Assembly (NCBI GenBank): GCA_963719485.1
Contig: OY970387.1
Span: forward strand, 3,224,001 to 3,288,000
Length of the DNA: 64,000 nt
Source: Bog-473 sp963719485
GTDB taxonomy: Bacteria > Actinomycetota > Acidimicrobiia > Acidimicrobiales > RAAP-2
Reading direction: 5' to 3'
Under the pieces are notes generated by a model. The model did no database searches, had not been told where the DNA came from, and worked only from the letters and a program-made list of their open reading frames with translations. The first letter of the stretch is position 1. Each line of letters starts with the position of its first letter. Of this stretch, positions 8,710 to 17,567 are shown piece by piece. The position numbers and the translations under genes are program-made.

Positions 8710-9818
8710 GGGCGTCCGCAGCGGCGAGCAGTGGAGGAACCATCGCTGCGATCGCCGGGTTCGGGCTCCCCGGTGCGCCGGCTCCGCCAGTGGAACCGCT
8801 CGGGCCGGAGGCCTGGCGGGATCTGCGCTTCGGGGTCATCAGCCAGCGAATCGAAGGTCTCCTGGGTGCAGCGGTAGAGGCCGGGGCCTGGCCGGTGACC
8901 GGCGCGCAATACGATGACGTGCGGGAGGCCGCCCGGGCCCGGGCCAGCATCGATCTGTTCCTGGAGCATGAACTGCTGGCCACGGTCCGGACACTGGGGG
9001 ATGCTGGCGTTGCGTGCCGGGTTCTCAAAGGCCCTGCTTTGGCGCACGCGGCTTACCCTGACCCGGCCTGGCGCGGCTTCGGCGACATCGACCTGCTGGT
9101 GCGGGGCGACGACTGGTACCGGGCCATCGACGTGCTCCAAGCCACGGGGGCCCGCCGGGCCCTGCCCGAGTTGCGGCCAGGCTTCGATCAGCGGTTCGGC
9201 AAGGACGCCACCCTCGTGACCAGGTCCGGCTGGGAGGTGGACCTGCACCGCAGGCTCGTGGTTGGTCCTTTTGGCCTGTGGGTCGACGAAGGCGACTTGT
9301 TCGCCCGCCCGACTCCCCTGTCCATCGGCGGGGTGACCATGGTAACCCTCAACCAGGAGGCCTCGTTCCTGCACGCCTGTTACAACGCCGCCCTGGCCGA
9401 CGATCCCCCTCGGCTCATCGCCGTCCGTGACGTGTGCCAGGTGGCGTTGGCCGGCGCCCCCGAACCCAGCCTGGTGGAGGAGATGGCGCGGCGATGGCGG
9501 GCGTCGGCGGTGATCGACCGAGCCCTGGGGCTGGCGGGCGACCTGCTCGGGCCAGAGCTTTGGCGCCTGCCCATCGGAGCAGCCTTTGCCACCCATCGCG
9601 CCACGGCCCGGGAGCGGGCGCTCGTGGCCTCGTACCGAGGACCCGGCCGCGGCTACACCAGTCAGTTGGCGACGGTGGTGGCGGTGGCGGGTGCGGGAGA
9701 GCGGCTGGCCTACCTGCGGGCCCTGGCCCGCCCTCAGCCCGCCTACCTGGCCGCCCGAGAAATGTCGCCCCTGGGGTATCTCCGGAAGGCGGCGCGCCGG
9801 ACGTGGGAGAGCCGTTGA
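8706..9818 (+). CDS. NTP_transf_5-type nucleotidyltransferase family protein
   Basis: 370 residues from a TTG start whose last two bases form part of the previous stop. The core CRVLKGPALAHAAYPDP then GFGDIDLLV (about residues 107-132) is the minimal nucleotidyltransferase motif with its metal-binding DxD (D127 and D129), and EVDLHR further on supplies the third acidic residue. This is the PF14907 type found beside PqqD and HPr-kinase-like genes and in some lasso-peptide clusters. The substrate is unknown. Frame, length and overlaps on both sides place it inside one co-translated unit. Confidence 0.82.
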   Translation: MRASAAASSGGTIAAIAGFGLPGAPAPPVEPLGPEAWRDLRFGVISQRIEGLLGAAVEAGAWPVTGAQYDDVREAARARASIDLFLEHELLATVRTLGDAGVACRVLKGPALAHAAYPDPAWRGFGDIDLLVRGDDWYRAIDVLQATGARRALPELRPGFDQRFGKDATLVTRSGWEVDLHRRLVVGPFGLWVDEGDLFARPTPLSIGGVTMVTLNQEASFLHACYNAALADDPPRLIAVRDVCQVALAGAPEPSLVEEMARRWRASAVIDRALGLAGDLLGPELWRLPIGAAFATHRATARERALVASYRGPGRGYTSQLATVVAVAGAGERLAYLRALARPQPAYLAAREMSPLGYLRKAARRTWESR

Positions 9819-12127
9819 GTCAGCTTCGTGTCCCTTCCGCCGGGCCGCGGCGCCCGGGCGCGGGAACCGTGCAGACAAGCAACGGCCCAGTGCCACGCGT
9901 TGCCCCCGACCGGGCCCGTTCGGGGGTGCTGGCCGTCGGTATTGGCGTCCTCCTCGCACTCGGCTTCGTGTGGACGTTGCTCGAGGGGAACTACAACCAG
10001 TTCGGGGCCGTGCTGATCGCCCTGATCCTCCTGGTCGCCACTTTGCCGCTGGCCCGTCATGCCGCCAGGATCGAGAACTGGCCAGGGCTCTCGTCGCTGC
10101 TCATGGGCGGCATGGTCCTGCGGCTGGGCGGTGCCATGGCCCGCTACCTGGTGGCCTACGGCCTCTACGGAGGGGTGGCCGATGCGAGCACGTACACCAC
10201 GGTGGCGCAGCACAACTACCACGCCTTCCGGCATTTTCACGTGTTCACGCCCAACACCGGGGTGTTCCACGGCCTCGTGCCGTGGATCACCACCGTCATC
10301 TACGCCATCGCCGGTCCGACTGAACTCGGTTCCTTCTTCATCTTCGCCTGGTTCAATTTTCTCGGCTGTTACCTCTTCTACCGGGCGTTCCGAATCGCCT
10401 TTCCCGAAGGCGACGGCCGCCGCTACGCCTTTCTGGTCATCCTCCTGCCCTCTCTGCTGTACTGGCCCTCCAGCCTGGGCAAGGAGGGCTGGATGATGCT
10501 GGCACTGGGCCTGGCCTCGTACGGCCTGGCTCGAGCCCTGGTCGGCCGTTTCGGGGGCTATCTGGCGTTGCTGGCCGGGCTGGGGGGAATGCTGCTGGTG
10601 CGGCCCCATCTGGCGCTCATCTTCCTCCCGGCCGCCCTCCTCGCGTTCGTCCTGCGCCGGGGCACGCCGGGACGAAACCGACCGCTGGCGCGGGTGGCGG
10701 GGGTTGTGGTCGTGCTCGTGGCCTCCCTGGTGGTGGTGGGAAAGGTGCAGACCTACTTCGGCATCACCAACCTGGACGTCCAATCCGTGACGCACGAGCT
10801 CAAGACGGCCAGGACGCAGACGGCCGAGGGCAGTTCCGCCTTTACCCCGCCCAACGCGCAGACGCCGCTGGGCTACCCCGAGGGGGTGGTGACGGTCCTT
10901 TTTCGCCCGTTCCCCTGGGAGGCCCACAGCTCCGAGGTCCTGGTCTCCTCGGGAGAGGGCCTCCTCCTCCTGGCCCTGACGGCGGTGTCGTGGCGGCGGC
11001 TGCGCCGGCTGCCGCACTTCCTGGTCCGAAATCCCTACGTGATGTTCTGCTTCGTCTACTGCGCCCTGTTCATACTGGCCTTCTCCAACTTCTCGAACTT
11101 CGGAATTCTGGCCCGAGAGCGGGTCCAGATGCTGCCCATGGCCCTGGTCCTGTTGGCCCTCCCCTTGGCAGGGACCAGACCCGTCGCGGTCACAGCCGAG
11201 CGCAACGTCATCGACGCCAGGCCCTCACGCACCCTGCGCCGCTACGGGACACCCCGCCAGCCCGTTAGGGCGACGGTTCGCGCCAGCACCGTGGCGGGGC
11301 CCTTCCGAGCCCTGGGTTGCCGCTTCGACGTCCACGTGTCCACCGGCCCCTTCCGCTCCGTCGTGAACCGAACGCTGGCTGACCTGTCCGATGCGGGACC
11401 GGCTACGCGCCACTACCAAGTGGTCGCCGCGCCCGGTCCCGCGGGCCTCCTGGCCGTGGTCACCCGGGACGGCCAGCCCATCTGCAGCCCCTCGCCGATC
11501 TCCGACGCGCTCGTCCACCTGGTCGCTGACCTGAACCTCTTGGCCGTAGGGTCCCGTCCGGACCAGCTCGTGCTGCATGCCGGTGCGGTGTCCCTGGGGG
11601 GCTCCGGCCTCCTGCTACCCGGTCCCTCGGGGGCAGGCAAGTCCACGTTGACAGCTGCCCTGGTCTCGGGCGGGTTCGCCTACCTGAGCGACGAGGCGGC
11701 GGCCATCGACGCTGCCTCGCTCGAGATCGAGCCTTACCCCAAGCCGTTGTCCCTCCACAGAGTCCCCTTGGGCTTGCTGGGCCACCGGGTACGCCTGGGC
11801 GACGGCGCGAGCCACAAGCAGGCGGTGCCCTCGTCAGTGCTGCGTGCCGGTGCCGTGAGCCGACCGGTTCCGGCCCGCCTGCTCGTCTTCCCTGCCTACC
11901 GGGCCGGTGCGACCAGCACGCTCACCCCGATGAGCCGGGCTGAGGCGGTTGTGGAAGTGGCCAGTTCCTCGTTCAACTTCATCGAACACGGTGGTGCCTG
12001 GATGCCACTCCTGCATCGTCTGGTGGCCGAGTGCTGGTGCGGACGCCTTACCATTGGCGACCTGGACGAAGCAACAGAACTTCTGACCCAGCTGGCGCGA
12101 ACCGAAGGAGGTGTCCGGTCAAGGTGA
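9815..12127 (+). CDS. Polytopic membrane protein fused to HPr-kinase-like domain
   Basis: 770 residues, read from a TTG that overlaps the preceding stop. Residues about 30-460 hold roughly ten hydrophobic segments separated by short loops, with a large outside loop (about 310-360). This resembles glycan polymerase or mannosyltransferase-type membrane proteins but has no motif I can name. From about 485 on, a cytoplasmic domain carries DQLVLHAGAVSLGGSGLLLPGPSGAGKST in two adjoining stretches; its Walker A is at 603-611, followed by FAYLSDE (Walker B-like). That layout matches HPr kinase-related proteins (HprK-related kinase A). No stop or internal ribosome site separates the halves, so a true fusion seems likely. 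Confidence 0.75.
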   Translation: MSQLRVPSAGPRRPGAGTVQTSNGPVPRVAPDRARSGVLAVGIGVLLALGFVWTLLEGNYNQFGAVLIALILLVATLPLARHAARIENWPGLSSLLMGGMVLRLGGAMARYLVAYGLYGGVADASTYTTVAQHNYHAFRHFHVFTPNTGVFHGLVPWITTVIYAIAGPTELGSFFIFAWFNFLGCYLFYRAFRIAFPEGDGRRYAFLVILLPSLLYWPSSLGKEGWMMLALGLASYGLARALVGRFGGYLALLAGLGGMLLVRPHLALIFLPAALLAFVLRRGTPGRNRPLARVAGVVVVLVASLVVVGKVQTYFGITNLDVQSVTHELKTARTQTAEGSSAFTPPNAQTPLGYPEGVVTVLFRPFPWEAHSSEVLVSSGEGLLLLALTAVSWRRLRRLPHFLVRNPYVMFCFVYCALFILAFSNFSNFGILARERVQMLPMALVLLALPLAGTRPVAVTAERNVIDARPSRTLRRYGTPRQPVRATVRASTVAGPFRALGCRFDVHVSTGPFRSVVNRTLADLSDAGPATRHYQVVAAPGPAGLLAVVTRDGQPICSPSPISDALVHLVADLNLLAVGSRPDQLVLHAGAVSLGGSGLLLPGPSGAGKSTLTAALVSGGFAYLSDEAAAIDAASLEIEPYPKPLSLHRVPLGLLGHRVRLGDGASHKQAVPSSVLRAGAVSRPVPARLLVFPAYRAGATSTLTPMSRAEAVVEVASSSFNFIEHGGAWMPLLHRLVAECWCGRLTIGDLDEATELLTQLARTEGGVRSR

Positions 12128-13305
12128 GCGAACAAGATCCGGTCGACGTCGTGACGGCAACGTTCGTTGCGACAGCGCGCTCCGACGTGGTGCAGGTCGA
12201 GATCGACGGCGAGATCGTGCTCTATGACGACAGAGCCAAGGTCATGCACCGGCTCAGCCCGACGGCGGGGCAGGTGTGGCGTTGCCTGGACGGTTCGGGC
12301 AGCCTGGCCGAAATCGCGGCGGACCTTGCCGACGTCTACCAGGCCGATCCCGGACAGGTCCTGACTGACGTGGTCGGCACGGCCCGACAATTCGGGTCGG
12401 CTGGGCTCTTGATCGGGGTGGGCGACCTGCCCGACAGCGAGGATGCCCACGATCCCCCCGAGCTCAACGAACAGAAGGACCCGGACAGCCCTTTTGTCCT
12501 TGAGCCGGCTTCCTCGTGCATGGACCGCTCCTTCCCGCTGGGTGACGCTGGCTCCCTGACCGTGAAGGCAGGGCCGTACCTGCTCGGCGTGCGCCTCAGC
12601 ACGCCCGAACTGGTCGAGATGGTGAGGGAGGCCCTGGCCCCGTCGCTGGTCGAGGGGGTGGGGGCGCCCCCGAACGTGTCGGTGAAGGTCACGGATGCGC
12701 GGGCCGGCCGGCCCCTGCTGTACTGCTACCGCTCGACCACGCTGGTGGCGCGTGCCCGCAGCCCGCAAGGGGCATTGACGGCCGTGGCCAGGATGCTGTC
12801 GAGCTTCGTCCCAGCCGAGCCGGGCAACGTTCGACTGCCCGCCATGACCGCTGTGCGGTCCGGCGTGGCAGCGCTGCTCTGTCCCGAGAGCTGGTGGGCA
12901 ATGGCCGGTCTGGTGCCCAAGCTGCGCTCCGCCGGGTGGGATGTTCTCGATGCGTGGGAGGCCGACCTTGACCCCGAGGGCAATGTTGTGATCGCCCCAC
13001 TGGCCGTTGCGCTCGATGCCGCCGCTCTCGCTCGCATGCCCGCCGATCCGGCCGACGGGACCCGGCCCGCTCCCGGCCGCTACCCGGTGGCAGCCTGGGT
13101 GGCCGTGTCCGGCGATGATCCGGTGCCCCAGACCATGGCAGGTCGAGTTGCGCTTGCTGCGGCAGCCATGCCGGATCTCGAAGCCGAGTCGGCCCCGTGG
13201 GTGTTCGACACCACCGCCGCGATGCTGCGGGGAGCGGTCTGGGCGGTCAGTCCGACGCTGAGCCCCAAAGACCTGGCCGCAGCGCTGGCCCGCGCGTTGC
13301 CGTAG
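12124..13305 (+). CDS. PqqD domain fused to a degenerate HPr-kinase-like domain
   Basis: 393 residues from a GTG that overlaps the previous stop (GTGA). Residues 10-95 form a PqqD-like winged helix (YDDRAKVMHRLSPTAGQVWRCL, then AEIAADLADVY). After an acidic linker, residues about 150-330 parallel the HPr-kinase half of the upstream protein: AVRSGVAALLCP aligns with AVSLGGSGLLLP and GWDVLDAWEADLD with GFAYLSDEAAAID. Where the upstream protein has GPSGAGKST, this one reads PESWWAMAG, so no P-loop remains. It may be a substrate-binding or regulatory twin. The homology is my reading by eye. Confidence 0.7.
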   Translation: MSEQDPVDVVTATFVATARSDVVQVEIDGEIVLYDDRAKVMHRLSPTAGQVWRCLDGSGSLAEIAADLADVYQADPGQVLTDVVGTARQFGSAGLLIGVGDLPDSEDAHDPPELNEQKDPDSPFVLEPASSCMDRSFPLGDAGSLTVKAGPYLLGVRLSTPELVEMVREALAPSLVEGVGAPPNVSVKVTDARAGRPLLYCYRSTTLVARARSPQGALTAVARMLSSFVPAEPGNVRLPAMTAVRSGVAALLCPESWWAMAGLVPKLRSAGWDVLDAWEADLDPEGNVVIAPLAVALDAAALARMPADPADGTRPAPGRYPVAAWVAVSGDDPVPQTMAGRVALAAAAMPDLEAESAPWVFDTTAAMLRGAVWAVSPTLSPKDLAAALARALP

Positions 13306-13329
13306 GCGGCCCTTGGTAGCCCGCCGGGC

Positions 13330-14445
13330 TCAGCGCCTCACCTCGTCGTAGACCGCCTGGAGGCGCATCGTTGCGCGGTGGATGTCGAAGAGAGCGGAGC
13401 GTTCACGCGCCGCGCGGCCGAATGCCGCCCGTCTCCCGGCGTCACCGGCGAGTTCCGCCAGGGCGTCGCCGAGCAGATCGGGTCGCCCCGCCGGCACCGT
13501 GAGCCCCTCCACCCCCGAGCGGACGGCGTCGGCGATACCTCCGACCGCGGTGGCCACCACGGGCAGGCCAAGGGCCAGCGCCTCCATCAACGCCACCGGG
13601 TAGCCCTCGGCCAGCGACGACAGCGTGAAGATGTCGCCGGCGGCCAGTACGTCGAGGGCGTCGGACCGGTAGCCGAGAAGCTGGAAGTCGTCTCCAAGCC
13701 CCATGCGGCCGGCTAACGCCCGCACCTCGCCCTCCAGCGGCCCCTGGCCCACCGCGACGACGCGGATCGCGGCGCCGACGTCGAGAGCTTGGCGGGCCGC
13801 TCCGAGGAGGGTGGGATAGTCCTTGTGGGCGCGCAGGTTGGCCAGCGTGACGACGACCACCGTGTCGTCACTGACCCCCAGCTCGGCGCGGATCCGCGCC
13901 CGACCGGCCCGGTGCTTAGCCACGTCGTCGAGATCGATCCCGTGGACCAGGACCTCGGTCCGCCGCCGGAACGGCGCGGGCATGGAGGCCAGGGCCGCCT
14001 GGGACACGGCCAGCCGTGCGTCGTCGAGGGGATAGGTCAGCGCGTTCGCCCAGCGGGTGGCCCGGCCATAGCCGTCCCAGCTGTTGTGCTCGGTGTAGAC
14101 GATGGCCGGGCGGCGTCGGCCGAGGGCCCGCAGGACCGGGCGGGCCACCGCAGCCGGGTACGGGGCATGCACATGGACCACGTCGATAGCCCGGTCCACC
14201 ACCAGCCGGCGTAGCCGTCCCGCCCACCGCAGGTCGTATTCGGCCGCGCCCTCGAGGCACACCGCGGCCACGCCGGCTTCGCCGAGCTCACCCACGAGGT
14301 GATCCTTTTCGGGGAGCAGGTAGGCCGCCGTGCAGGTGAAGCGGTCCGGGTCGATGGTCCGGGCGAAGGCGACCAGGAGTCGCTCGGCTCCTCCCGGGCC
14401 CAGGCCCTTGGTCAGCCACAGGACACGCTGCGCGTCTTGACCCAC
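13330..14445 (-). CDS. Family 4 glycosyltransferase
   Basis: About 371 residues with a GT-B fold. It opens VLWLTKGLGPGGAERLLVAFAR (acceptor-side glycine loop), then IDVVHVHAPYPAAVARPVL and YTEHNSW. The donor domain has VVTLANLRAHKDYPTLL, VAVGQGPLEGE, and LSSLAEGYPVALMEALALGLPVVAT, the EX7E motif. I prefer the GTG at 14445, which puts the conserved strand at residue 8; a GTG at 14487 would add 14 residues with no family match. Convergent with the PqqD/HPrK-like gene (24 bp gap) and divergent from asnB. Confidence 0.88.
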   Translation of the reverse strand: MGQDAQRVLWLTKGLGPGGAERLLVAFARTIDPDRFTCTAAYLLPEKDHLVGELGEAGVAAVCLEGAAEYDLRWAGRLRRLVVDRAIDVVHVHAPYPAAVARPVLRALGRRRPAIVYTEHNSWDGYGRATRWANALTYPLDDARLAVSQAALASMPAPFRRRTEVLVHGIDLDDVAKHRAGRARIRAELGVSDDTVVVVTLANLRAHKDYPTLLGAARQALDVGAAIRVVAVGQGPLEGEVRALAGRMGLGDDFQLLGYRSDALDVLAAGDIFTLSSLAEGYPVALMEALALGLPVVATAVGGIADAVRSGVEGLTVPAGRPDLLGDALAELAGDAGRRAAFGRAARERSALFDIHRATMRLQAVYDEVRR

Positions 14446-14526
14446 GGCCCGACAGTACGCTGCGCCCAGCAGCTCGCCTGGCGACACATCCCCTGGCGGG
14501 CATGGGATCGGCCACGGGGGCGGACA

Positions 14527-16497
14527 ATGTGCGGCATCGCCGGATTGCTAGACCCGGGCTGGTCCGGGACGGCTGACGAGTTGGCCCGCCTCGCCCGCGC
14601 CATGGCCCTGCCCCTGGCCCATCGGGGGCCCGACGACGAGGGCACCTGGTGCGACGGCGAGGCGGGGATCGGCTTCGGCCATCGCCGACTGGCCGTCGTC
14701 GACCTCACGCCCGCCGGCCACCAGCCCATGGTCTCGGCCGACGGCCGCTGGGTCGCCACCTACAACGGCGAGTGCTACAACGCCGCCGAGTTGCGGGCCG
14801 CGCTGCCGGACCGTGGCCGAGGCCTCAAGGGCCACTGCGACACCGAGGTGGTGGTGGAGGCGGTGGCCGCCTGGGGCCTGCGCCCGACCCTCGACCGGCT
14901 CGATGCGATGTTCGCCCTGGCCCTGTGGGACCGGCGCGACCGCGTCCTGCACCTGACCCGGGACCGCCTGGGTGAGAAGCCGCTCTATTACTCGGTCACG
15001 GGCGGCGTCGTCCTCTTCGGCTCGGAACTGCGGGCTCTGCTCGCCCATCCCCGGTTCAGCCGGGAGATCGACCGGCGGGCGCTGGCCCTCCTGCTTCGCC
15101 TCAACTACATCCCGGCCCCCCTGACTATCTTCACCGGGGCGCGGAAGCTGGCCGCCGGCACGCTGGTCAGCCTGCGCCCCGGCCAGCGCAGTTGGCCCGA
15201 GCCCGAGGTCTGGTGGGACTTTCCCGCCGCGGCTCGGACCGCGATGGCGGTCCGACCGCCTGCGTGCGACGAGCGGGACGCCCTCGACCGCCTGGAGGCG
15301 GTGCTGGCCGAGGCCGTCTCCCGCCGCCTGGTCGCCGATGTCCCCATCGGCACCTTCCTGTCCGGCGGCATCGACTCCACCCTTGTCACCGCGCTGGCCC
15401 AGGCCGCGTCGCCAGGCCCGGTGCGCACCTTCACGGTGGGCTTCGGCGGCCAGGGGCTCGACGAGGCGGACCACGCGGAGGCGGTGGCCCGGCATCTCGG
15501 CACCGCCCACACCCGGCTCGACCTGACGGCGGACGATGCGCTGAACCTGGTGCCGGATCTCGGTCGCTACTACGACGAGCCCTTCGCCGACCCGTCGCAG
15601 TTGCCCACCCTCCTCATGTGCCGAGAGGCCAGGCGCCACGTCACCGTGGCCCTGTCTGGGGACGGCGGAGACGAGGCGTTCGGCGGTTACCGCCGCTACA
15701 CGGCGGGGGCGGTCATCGGCGAGCGGGTCCTGCCGCTTCCCCACTCCATCCGACGGGCCGCCGCCGGCGCCCTCGACGCAGTGCCCGGGGTGGTCTGGGA
15801 CGGCATCGGACGTGGCGCCCAGCGCATCCGGCGTGCTCCGGTCGGGTCGGACCTCGGCACCCGCGCCCACAAACTGGCCCGCCTGCTGACGGCCCGGTCC
15901 TCCCGCCAGGTCTACATGAGCCTGGTCTCGGCCTGGGACGACGCCGACACGGTGGTCCTCGGGGCGCCCTCACCCTGGAGCGGTCCGCCACCCCTCGATG
16001 GCCTGGTGGGAACGCCGGCCGAGGAGATGATGGCCTGGGACACGCTCTCCACCCTGCCCGACGAGATGTTGGTCAAGGTCGACCGGGCCAGCATGGCCTT
16101 CGGCCTGGAGGTGCGGCCTCCCTTGATCGACCACAAGGTGGTGGAGGCGGCCTGGAGCTTGCCGCCGGCCCTGCGGATCAGCGGGGGAGTGGGCAAACGG
16201 GCCCTTCGCCTCCTCGTGGAGCGGCACGTGCCCCGCCATCTGGTCGATCGGCCCAAGACCGGCTTCGATCCCCCTCTGGGCATGTGGCTCCGCGGGCCGC
16301 TCCGCGACTGGGCCGAGGACCTCCTCGCGGCTTCCCGCCTGCGGGACCAGGGTTTCTTCGACCCGGTGGCGGTGCGAGCCTGCTGGGACGCGCACCAGGC
16401 AGGGCGGCCCGGCCTGGAGTACCCGCTCTGGGCCGTCCTGTCCTTCGAAACGTGGGTCGAAGAAACGGGAGCATCGAGACAAGGGCCGCTCGGATAG
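14527..16497 (+). CDS. asnB: Asparagine synthase (glutamine-hydrolysing)
   Basis: 656 residues. MCGIAG places the glutaminase nucleophile Cys at position 2, HRRLAVVDL and YNGECYN complete the N-terminal amidotransferase domain, and the synthetase domain has the PP-loop SGGIDST near 279-285 and SGDGGDEAFGGYRRY. It transfers glutamine ammonia to an adenylated carboxylate. Because it lies in a glycan locus it may amidate an uronate or peptide rather than make free asparagine. Both domains look intact, unlike lasso-peptide cyclases that lack Cys2. The start is fixed by the need for Cys2; longer readings run into the divergent gene. Confidence 0.93.
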   Translation: MCGIAGLLDPGWSGTADELARLARAMALPLAHRGPDDEGTWCDGEAGIGFGHRRLAVVDLTPAGHQPMVSADGRWVATYNGECYNAAELRAALPDRGRGLKGHCDTEVVVEAVAAWGLRPTLDRLDAMFALALWDRRDRVLHLTRDRLGEKPLYYSVTGGVVLFGSELRALLAHPRFSREIDRRALALLLRLNYIPAPLTIFTGARKLAAGTLVSLRPGQRSWPEPEVWWDFPAAARTAMAVRPPACDERDALDRLEAVLAEAVSRRLVADVPIGTFLSGGIDSTLVTALAQAASPGPVRTFTVGFGGQGLDEADHAEAVARHLGTAHTRLDLTADDALNLVPDLGRYYDEPFADPSQLPTLLMCREARRHVTVALSGDGGDEAFGGYRRYTAGAVIGERVLPLPHSIRRAAAGALDAVPGVVWDGIGRGAQRIRRAPVGSDLGTRAHKLARLLTARSSRQVYMSLVSAWDDADTVVLGAPSPWSGPPPLDGLVGTPAEEMMAWDTLSTLPDEMLVKVDRASMAFGLEVRPPLIDHKVVEAAWSLPPALRISGGVGKRALRLLVERHVPRHLVDRPKTGFDPPLGMWLRGPLRDWAEDLLAASRLRDQGFFDPVAVRACWDAHQAGRPGLEYPLWAVLSFETWVEETGASRQGPLG

Positions 16498-16533
16498 CTG
16501 ACCCTCCACCCGTGATCGGGTTGGTTCGGGTTT

Positions 16534-16558
16534 GATCCCGAGATCGCCATCGGGGATC
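16534..16558. terminator. Possible bidirectional terminator hairpin
   Basis: GATCCCGA and TCGGGGATC form a short stem with one bulged G and an eight-base loop, between the convergent ends of asnB and the methyltransferase gene. There is no U-run, so support rests on position and the stem only. Confidence 0.3.
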
Positions 16559-16585
16559 ACCACGTGGGTCAACGAGGAAACGATT

Positions 16586-17521
16586 TCAAATGATGGGGTC
16601 GTCGGGCACCGATCGACGGAAAATGATGGGGCTGGTGCCTGCCGGAGTCCGGACAAGATGCACAAGGGCTGCCAGGATGAACCGCGCTCTCTCCATCGAG
16701 GTCATGTACTGCCGCAACGGGTAGCTGAACTCCTTCAGACCGCTACGGGAGCCCAGAGCCCGAAGGGACTGACGCTTGAAACAGTTGATGTGTTCGAGCG
16801 GGGCGACGGGGTTCAGAGACCGAGGCGAGCCTTTCGGCGCTGTCCAATCGGCGTCGGCCAGCAGGGACTCGACACCCATACCGTTGGGCACGGCGACCCG
16901 AAGCAGACCGCCGGGCACGAGGGCCGCCGTGAGCCGATCCATAACCTGAGCCGGGTCGACGAGATGTTCGAAGACCTGTTCGGCGTTGATGAAATGGAAC
17001 GAGTCCGCGGGCAACTCGTCGAGGCCGTACACGCGGATGCCGCGGGACTGCAGATGCTCGACTTCGACCGAGCCCAGCTCGGCGGCGTGAGGGACGCAAC
17101 CGTAGGCCTCCGCCATTTGGAGCCAGATCCCGGTTCCGGTCCCAAAGTCAAGGACATTCAGAGCCGCTGGATCGCGGTTCCAGTACTTGATGACTTGCTC
17201 CATTTGATGGCCATAAACCTGGCGGATCAGCAGTCCACGGCTACGGCTCAACTCGTCCCGGTCCGCCAGCGCCACTTCTCCATAGAGATAGTTGAGCAGC
17301 TCCGATTCAGGCACGAACTTCTGGAACACCAACAGGCACCGCTCGCACCGATTGAGAACGTAGCGTTCGCCCTCCACCCTCGACAGGTCGAAGCGGCCGT
17401 CGTAGAACGTGTCGAGATACGCCCTGATCGGATCGTGGCCGTACGGATGGTCGAGGAGGACTCGCGTCTGATCGGAAGTGCAGACCGGGCAGCGGTCGCG
17501 TTGAGTCAAAGATCCCACCAA
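16586..17521 (-). CDS. Zinc-ribbon class I SAM methyltransferase
   Basis: 311 residues. An N-terminal CPVC at about residues 11-14 and CERC near 58-61 form a zinc ribbon. A Rossmann methyltransferase domain follows, with LNVLDFGTGTGIWLQMAEAYG (SAM motif I) and INAEQVFEHLVDPAQVM then LVPGGLLRVAVPN (post-motif). This two-domain layout is common among sugar methyltransferases of cell-surface polysaccharide clusters. Convergent with asnB; the IS630 element lies 9 bp beyond its start and may have cut it off from an upstream promoter. Confidence 0.88.
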   Translation of the reverse strand: MVGSLTQRDRCPVCTSDQTRVLLDHPYGHDPIRAYLDTFYDGRFDLSRVEGERYVLNRCERCLLVFQKFVPESELLNYLYGEVALADRDELSRSRGLLIRQVYGHQMEQVIKYWNRDPAALNVLDFGTGTGIWLQMAEAYGCVPHAAELGSVEVEHLQSRGIRVYGLDELPADSFHFINAEQVFEHLVDPAQVMDRLTAALVPGGLLRVAVPNGMGVESLLADADWTAPKGSPRSLNPVAPLEHINCFKRQSLRALGSRSGLKEFSYPLRQYMTSMERARFILAALVHLVRTPAGTSPIIFRRSVPDDPII

Positions 17522-17529
17522 CGCCAGCC

Positions 17530-17558
17530 TAGTGTCCCGGAAGGTTGAAGCGCCGTGA
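17530..17558 (+). repeat. IS630 terminal inverted repeat, left
   Basis: Begins TAGTGTCCCGGAAGGTTGAA and pairs with the right end at 18735-18763, where the reverse complement begins TAGTGTCCTGGAAAGTTGAA. Further identity is GCC and GAAA before the similarity fades. Confidence 0.85.
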
Positions 17559-17567
17559 AAACGAAAG

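Noticed and set aside
14299..14526. N-terminal extension of asnB
   Set aside because: Cys2 must be exposed as the N-terminal nucleophile, and the extension overlaps the divergent glycosyltransferase.
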